Assembly: GCA_022393335.1 (NCBI GenBank)
Contig: JAJEKB010001077.1
Span: 27,015 to 91,014 of the forward strand
Reading direction: 5' to 3'
Origin: Macrotrachela quadricornifera
Lineage: Eukaryota; Rotifera; Eurotatoria; Philodinida; Philodinidae
Length of the DNA: 64,000 nucleotides
The translations under genes were made by a program, and so were the position numbers. The notes beneath the pieces were generated by a model that saw only the letters and a program-made list of their open reading frames with translations, ran no database searches and was not told the origin of the DNA. Shown one piece after another: positions 36,906 to 64,000 of this stretch. Every line of letters begins with the position of its first letter. Within the stretch, counting starts at the first letter, position 1.

Positions 36906-39271
36906 TACATGGTCACAATTAATTGAAAATCTTCGTACATCACTTCGTAATGATTTAAAATTACCAAATATATCTCAAAGTTGTCAAACAGCATTAAATA
37001 GTATTTATCAACAAACAAATCAAATGAAAATAAATGATGATGATATAACATCAATTGATGATTTAAATGAAGATGAAGAAGAAGAATTACGTGAACAATT
37101 AGATATGCATTCAGTGATTATTTCATCAAATCATGAACCATTTCTTACAGCTGAACAAGTTATTAGTGAAATTGATTTTATGTTACAAGATATGACACCA
37201 GATTCAGGTTATTGTGATGATCAATCAACATCTGATCTACTTGATTTACGTACTAGACGTGTAAAATATTTATCATCAAGTGTTAATAATGAAGATTTTG
37301 ATTTGAAATCACAAACAATTAATTCATTAAATGAATTATATGAAGAATTAAATACATCTGTCAAAGAATTATCAAGTTTACTTGTTCAAGTAAGTGAAAA
37401 AAAAAGAACGATTGATTTATTTATTCATTTTTTTCTTTAAATAATTAATATAATTAATTTTTCTTTTAGGAATTAGCAATTCGAGATGAACTTGAATATG
37501 AAAAAGAAACAAAGAATACATTTATTTCACTTGTACTTAGTATTCAAGTAAATAAAAATGATTAAATATATTTTGTTTTCTTATTACAAAAAACAATATT
37601 ATTTTTTAGAATAAACGTCGACATCATCAGAGTGAAAAACGTCCAAAACGACGTTCTATACTTGGAAATAGCAATTATATCGAACCGGGAACGGTAAATA
37701 TTATATTTTTCCTTTCTTTTTTTTTTGTGCTGTCTATAATTGAAAATGGTTAATATAATCAAACAGTTTGTATTAATGCACCAGCAGATACGATTAGTAT
37801 GAACGTGCAACTATTGTGTATTGGGAATTCTTTTTTTTTTTCTAGAGAAAATGCGAGGAACGTTAGATGAATATTTATTATTGTACAGATGAACTGCTAA
37901 ACAAACTTTTCCCTTCCTTTTTCTATACTATTGAATGCCGACGTTGTTAATTGGATTAGGATAGATGAAGTGCAAAGAAAAGAAAATGGGGTCATGAGTT
38001 CATATTTACATGATGATAGTGATTAATCAAAAAAAAAAAAGAAAAAGAAAACAAACAACTTCACTATCTATTCTTAATTTAAATAAAATCTTTATTAATT
38101 AAATGAATTGTTATATTTTAAATTAATATAAATTATTTACATTCTGATCAGCATGTTGACAACTCATTTGCATTAAAATATAACATTCTCTATCCATTAA
38201 TATAAAAATATACATTCGAAAGACTTCATGGGTGGTCATAAAATATAGAATATTCTCGACATTGTCTGAAATAAGATATGCTAAAGAATAGTGACATGTA
38301 TGAATAACTTGACAAATGTTTTTAAGAAATAATGTTTCATCAGTTTCTTCGGAAATACACTTAATCATATGAAGGACAAATATTTTCTCAGATGATCAGA
38401 AACTCTAAAAATGGATATAAGACAGTTGATAAATATGACCTTGAGAAACGAATAACAATCTAAATATAGGATACCATAAACAATAGTTGAAACAAGTTAT
38501 ATTATTATTATTATTTTGTCAATGCAGCTGGATGATTGATAAGGTCATATTAACAACATGAAAACACTTTCAATAATTAGAGAGATATTGTCACTTATTG
38601 TCATACAATGAAATAGATAAAGTTTTACTTATTATCTCAGGTAGTAATTTAATTTAATAATTTATATGAAAAAAGAACAAAAGATAAAAAAAAATTTTTT
38701 TTTTATTGACTTTTAATAAGAACTATATGAGTGATATAATCCCATGACAAAACTAAAATTTGGTTTAGATATTATTACGTCGTAGTCGATCAGTATTTGA
38801 TGCTTTTACGACTAGTTGGTATGAAATGTTTCACAAGACTCAGGTAGAATACACACCCTATATAAAAATAAATACACATCGAATAGATTTACACATATAT
38901 TATATTAATCAATATATGTTGTTTTATATGCTTATCATTATTATAAATGCTATAGTTTTTGCTTTTAATTGTATTTGTGAGAATTTTAAGATGAATTTAA
39001 TAAATATTATTATTTAATTATTAATTTTTTTTTTGTTTAAAATTTATTTTAGTATCTTACAACGGTGATTCCATATGATCGTGATCATCCAACATATTTA
39101 TCAGTTGAGCATTTACAAAGTTTAAATAAAAGTTTGTTATAAAATTTAATTGTAAATAATTTGGTTTTTTCTTCTTGTCTACTTATAGTACTTCATGCAA
39201 TTAATGAAGATAGTTCTCAAGTGCCAGAACTCTTAACAAAATACATTCTCAATGTTCTATGTCCATGTTGA
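36906..39271 (+). CDS. unc-76: FEZ / UNC-76 kinesin-1 adaptor, 5' end missing
   Basis: Exons in view: 36906-37389 (entered in phase 2), 37470-37547, 37610-37693, 38769-38843, 39053-39131, 39189-39271. Family signatures are EPFLTAEQVISEIDFMLQDM, then LNELYEELNTSVKELSSLLV, then ELAIRDELEYEKETKNTFIS, then the C-terminal YLTTVIPYDRD and ELLTKYILNVLCPC. FEZ/UNC-76 links kinesin-1 to synaptic cargo and is needed for axon bundling and outgrowth. The coiled coil (about 37320-37547) is the kinesin/partner-binding part of the family. The first exon(s) are not found; the acceptor follows the 10-N gap by 24 bases, so the start was probably lost there. One intron is 1,075 bases, long for this window. Confidence 0.92.
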
Positions 39272-40196
39272 CAAGAATATTATATTCTTATTTAGTCATA
39301 TTTAATAATCTTTCGCTGTATGTTTGTGCGCTTTTTGTACTGTGGTGATTTTTTTTTTATTGTGCATGTTTTAGACTTTTGTCTATATTTTATCTAATTA
39401 GGGTTAGTGTCATTTTCTTTTTCTTTTATTGATTAACGACATCATAGTATTCAGATATTTTACACTGGCTTGTATTTAAAATCAAAAAAATTTATGCGAA
39501 TTTGTTGTCTTGATATTTAATCTAGTCTTTTTCTTTTCTTCTTTTTTTTTTGTTCTTTTGTCGGTTAGACTGATAAATGAGCTTTCGATGTTTATGCGCG
39601 CGTCTTCACCTTGTTATTTTATTGAAGCATATTATTATAATATTATAATTGTATTGTATCTGTGTGTATTATTGTCTTTATAAAACAAAAATGATTTTGC
39701 TTTTGTTGGGGGAAAATAAAATAATAATTTTCATGTAATCTATAACATTCTTTTTAATCATAAAAAAAAATCTATAACTGTATTAACAGATCTATTCAAT
39801 ATACAATGAAATCAAAATAGAAACATATAGTTTTATTTTATTTTGATTCAATGATCAATGAAGTCGGATTAATATATTAAGAATGTATTCATTTTTGAAA
39901 AAAATATGTCACTTGATGAAATGAATTATAATCGATAAATAGCAGAAATTTTATACAAATATAACGAATTAAATTGAATAATTCTGATTGAGTTTTTGGA
40001 AAACGATATTTAATGAAAGATTCAATATCAAGAATTTTATTTGTTAAATATTTCTATTGATGGTCAAAGTCAAACTTTTTAGTATAAAATTCTAATAAAT
40101 CTAAACAATAATTATATGATTATACTTTTATGAATTTCTTATCTATAAGTTATTTTAGCGCGTGTTTTTGTTTCTTTTATATGAAATCAACATATC
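39272..40196. other. FEZ 3' UTR and spacer
   Basis: AT-rich, no coding frame. A GGGGGAAAATAAAATAATAA block at about 39707 is a likely poly(A) signal for the FEZ gene. Confidence 0.4.
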
Positions 40197-41062
40197 ATGT
40201 ATTACTTATTTGTAGTTGTTGGATTACTATTTTATGTAAATGGATATGCCATCAGTAACGAAGATCGATATTATTTTGAATTAATCTTACAAGCACTATG
40301 GCGATATCCTATTATAAAACAAACACTTATTCGTTTGTGTAATAAAGAACTTGACAAATGTAAAAATAACAGAATAATACGAACTTATACGAATATTATT
40401 AATGATGAAAATTTACAACAAATATTAGATAATCTAATAGATTGTTTTATTAATTCAAAAACATGTTTTAAAAATAATGATTGGCAACCATGGTCAGAAT
40501 GGAGTTCATGTTCAGTTACATGTGGTATGGGTAAGATAAAGTTTATTATGTTCTTTTAGTTAAATTTTTATCATAAATCAATTGATTATGAATTGGAAAA
40601 GTTATTTTTTTTTATATGAAATTTGTATAAAAAAATGAGATTAAGAAAATATTGTTGTATATTATTTTTATTTTTGATGCATGTATAATTTTGTCAATTA
40701 TAGGTCGTATTGTACGTACTCGTTCTTGCAAACCTAATCATCAATGTTTAACAGGCTTATTCTCAACTCAATCAGATTATTGTTTTATAAATTCTTGTAC
40801 AAATGATTATCGAAAATATTTGAATGTAATAGAAGATAATACAATAACACATACTATTAATCATAAATCAACATATAATAATTTTAATATGATTTTTATC
40901 TTTTTTTTTCCATTTTTCTTTACACTTATATGTATACCACTATGTGTATTTTATTATATTTATGAAATTGATTTTAAAATTCATGCATTAACTATTTATA
41001 TGTTATCTATATGTAATAGACATTGTGAAACAAAGAGAAGAAGAATAAATATCAGTAGATGA
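40197..41062 (+). CDS. TSP1-domain single-pass membrane protein, 230 aa
   Basis: Exons are 40197-40530 and 40704-41062 (phase 1). A signal peptide occupies residues 1-17 (YYLFVVVGLLFYVNGYA). Residues 23-92 are helical with four Cys. One thrombospondin type-1 repeat follows (about 96-143), with WQPWSEWSSCSVTCGMG then RTRSC; the WSxWSSCSxTCG motif is the classic C-mannosylation and heparin-binding site. A membrane helix lies at about 174-198 (IFIFFFPFFFTLICIPLCVF), then a basic tail with KRRR. TSP1 proteins of this type mediate adhesion or guidance. The single short repeat close to the membrane is not an arrangement I can assign to a named family. Confidence 0.8.
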
Positions 41063-42667
41063 CTATTATGATTGTTGTTGTTTTTGTACGACATTCTTGA
41101 GTGTGGGTGATCGATTACTCAATATGCATAACTATCATTTGCGCATACTATATATGTAGTCTGCCACTACTCAAAAAGAAAAACTCGAAGATTAACTCCA
41201 GAAGGTCATTGTATTATAGTATCGATGCCTGTTAGTGCAGAAAAAAAAACAGTATAGATTCTTGAGTGATATAAAAAGCAGGTATGTATGCCTCTAGGAC
41301 ATTTAAAGAAAAAAAAAAAGAGAAATCAAAAATTATAATTATAAAAAAGAATATTTATTCTTGTCCTTGATTTTATGATAAATATTATAATAATACATAT
41401 AATTTGAATAACTCTGAACTTTACTCTTTTCATTACACAATAGATTGACAGGTACACTGATATTTCTTTGTTATATTAGATTTCTTTTGTTCTCTATTAT
41501 CATTGTCTATTTTGTCTCAGTTGCACTATTGATAGCATCTATAGAATATCTCATGTGAAATTGTTGTTTGTTATTATTTTCTATTATTTTCTTGTGTTGT
41601 AGATTTTCTGATAAGAACACTTCCTATCTATTGCTAATATTAGTATGTCGTCATGCAAACGACAGTGCTCTATTGATGAAGACAACGTTAATGTGCAACC
41701 TTCTTATGCTTGCACTAGTATGATTATCCGCATCAGTTGCAGACACCCACATTCATATTATATGGGGGGCGAGAAACATCCGGCGTATGATGGCGTGTGC
41801 GTCTGTATGTTTTGCTCCTATCAATCGACATATATCTCGCTTTTTTCTATAGCAAAAATCGGAGAAAATAAATGAAGCTTTCATTGTTTTATTAGAATAT
41901 TTTTTATATCAGTTTAACGACCTTTTTTTTCGCCAAGCTTTGTTAATATGTAAATATGTGTATATATAATTTAGATGAACTGTATAAATCTAAAATGAGA
42001 AATGATCTGTATGTATGTACAAATTTGATATATGTTGGAATATTTGTTTATTAAATAAAATAGAAAAAACGTGTGTTTTTCAATAGTATAATATCATGAT
42101 TGATAGGCAATGATGTCTATAGTGGACATTATTATTACGATTAAGCTTCCTATTATTTATGCTTGTATGCGTCCAGGGACGATTAGCACTCTTCTTCCTT
42201 TATCGTCGTCGTGGTGTCGATCACATTGCACGGCTTATCGCCATACATTTGTTCGTTTTCTGGCCATATCATGTAATTACAATACTCTTTCGTGCCTTCT
42301 ATTTCTCATTTTCTTCTTATTAGCGATGGATGGTGTGTTACTGAATGAGTTGTTGTTGCTATCTTGTCAATTGTCTTTTTATAGTTGTTCTCTCGTTTTT
42401 AGAGAGTATCTTTCGTTTCATCACCCTACTGATAGTTACATGCAATTTCTTCATTGCCCACCATAGCCCATTAAGAGACAGTTCTGCTGTTCTTTCTAGA
42501 AAAACGAACGAGGAAAAAAAACCACATCAGAATGTAACAGATATTATATATAAGAAAAAAAAAAAAAGAGAAAAGAACTTTTGTCATCATCTTCCGCTCT
42601 TTTAGTTAGTGCTAGAAAGTACTATCCTCCTTTTCCCTTTTTCTTCATGTGTGTGTGTGTGCGTGTG

Positions 42668-42675
42668 TATATAAA
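42668..42675 (+). promoter_or_regulatory. TATA box candidate of the twitchin promoter
   Basis: TATATAAA followed by G, directly after a GT tract (42649-42667). It lies about 320 bases before the twitchin ATG. Confidence 0.45.
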
Positions 42676-42815
42676 GATTCTTGATGATCAACACCGGCTA
42701 ACGCATTAGTAGAGGAACGGACATATTTTCCACCGTATGCAAACGTACACGATTTTCTTTGCTTCGTTTTTTTCTCTCTCTCCCTCTCTCTCTTTTATAC
42801 TTAGTTTGTCGTCGA

Positions 42816-42825
42816 CTATTTATAA
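42816..42825 (+). promoter_or_regulatory. MEF2-type site upstream of twitchin
   Basis: CTATTTATAA fits the MEF2 consensus YTAWWWWTAR, about 170 bases before the ATG of a muscle gene. In such AT-rich DNA a chance match is quite possible. Confidence 0.3.
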
Positions 42826-42995
42826 TCTTTTTATGATTATTTCTTTGATACTTTTTCTCCATCTGTACACATATATAACTAAAATGGATAGCTAATATTT
42901 TCTTTTTATTCATATTTTTTATTATTTATCTTTATTTTTATTTTCAATAGATTAATTAGTTAGTAATTTGTTGAATCACCGAAAATAAAAAGAGT

Positions 42996-63884
<20,889 letters not shown>

Positions 63885-64000
63885 GTAAGTTGTAATATTC
63901 TTCTCAATATAATGATTATTTATTATATGTTTTGACAAATGTTATCTAAATATACTATTTTTTTTATCTATATGATAATTATGAAGAAGATATAATTCTC

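Larger units (their letters stand above)
41063..42995 (+). promoter_or_regulatory. Upstream region of the twitchin gene
   Basis: About 1.9 kb without a convincing gene. Two frames with an ATG (41645-41875 and 42110-42466) have codon use unlike the neighbours and no family. Promoter-like items cluster at 42649-42825: a GT tract, TATATAAA and an A/T-rich MEF2-type site. A TTTCAATAG at 42942-42950 could be the acceptor of a 5' UTR exon. Confidence 0.45.

Noticed and set aside
41645..41875. 76-codon Cys-rich frame in the twitchin upstream region
   Set aside because: It has no signal peptide or known family, its codon use differs from the neighbours, and it could simply be 5' UTR; kept only as a remote possibility.
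42110..42466. 118-codon hydrophobic frame
   Set aside because: Low-complexity Leu/Ser/Cys composition without domain or splice support, inside the promoter region.

Overview
This window is AT-rich animal nuclear DNA. Genes are split by many short GT-AG introns, mostly about 45-65 bases, with T-rich acceptors and GTAAG or GTTTGT donors. Metazoan-only families are present: a twitchin/projectin giant muscle kinase, FEZ/UNC-76, tetraspanins, a Kir channel and a CLIC protein. A small invertebrate is certain; a rotifer, perhaps bdelloid, is my best guess from composition and intron style, but it is only inference. There are two assembly gaps: 400 N at 23985-24384 and 10 N at 36872-36881. Exon models were built by hand from splice signals. 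For every multi-exon gene I checked that the exon lengths keep one reading frame.

Layout. 1-2047 (-): LRR-FN3 single-pass membrane protein, cut by the left edge. 2048-12082: gene-poor, with microsatellites. 12083-15487: three small orphan genes (a 69-aa secreted peptide, an 84-aa one-helix membrane protein, a 227-aa polar protein). 16314-17342 (+): ITPK1-like inositol phosphate kinase, tail to tail with tetraspanin A (17420-18206, -). 18839-20045: element with long inverted termini and a second inverted pair inside it. 20563-21355 (-): tetraspanin B, a tandem paralogue of A. 24719-27397 (+): five-finger C2H2 protein. 29054-30246 (-): Kir channel. 30419-31004 (-): PLAC8-family protein in five exons, none long enough to stand out as an ORF. 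33161-34754 (+): CLIC/EXC-4 protein with a candidate alternative first exon. 35518-36535 (+): Ser/Asn/Gln-rich orphan. 36906-39271 (+): FEZ/UNC-76, with its 5' end missing at the gap. 40197-41062 (+): TSP1-domain membrane protein.

42996 to the right edge (+): one twitchin/projectin-like gene with about 69 coding exons in view (about 4,388 residues). Its order is five Ig, a PEVK-like repeat, Ig, a basic linker rich in RRxS sites, five Ig, fifteen FN3 interleaved with Ig, an active-looking kinase, then Ig domains that run off the edge. Inside its 3' part, exon 62966-63125 carries its own ATG and lies behind a GT tract plus TATATATAAAG. The main promoter has the same arrangement. This looks like an internal promoter for a short kinase-free C-terminal isoform.

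The genes do not form a pathway; this is an ordinary animal gene neighbourhood. The most novel points are the internal twitchin start, the compact twitchin with its PEVK-like repeat and phospho-linker, the nested inverted-repeat element, the Kir channel with Thr at the rectification site, and the small secreted peptide gene.
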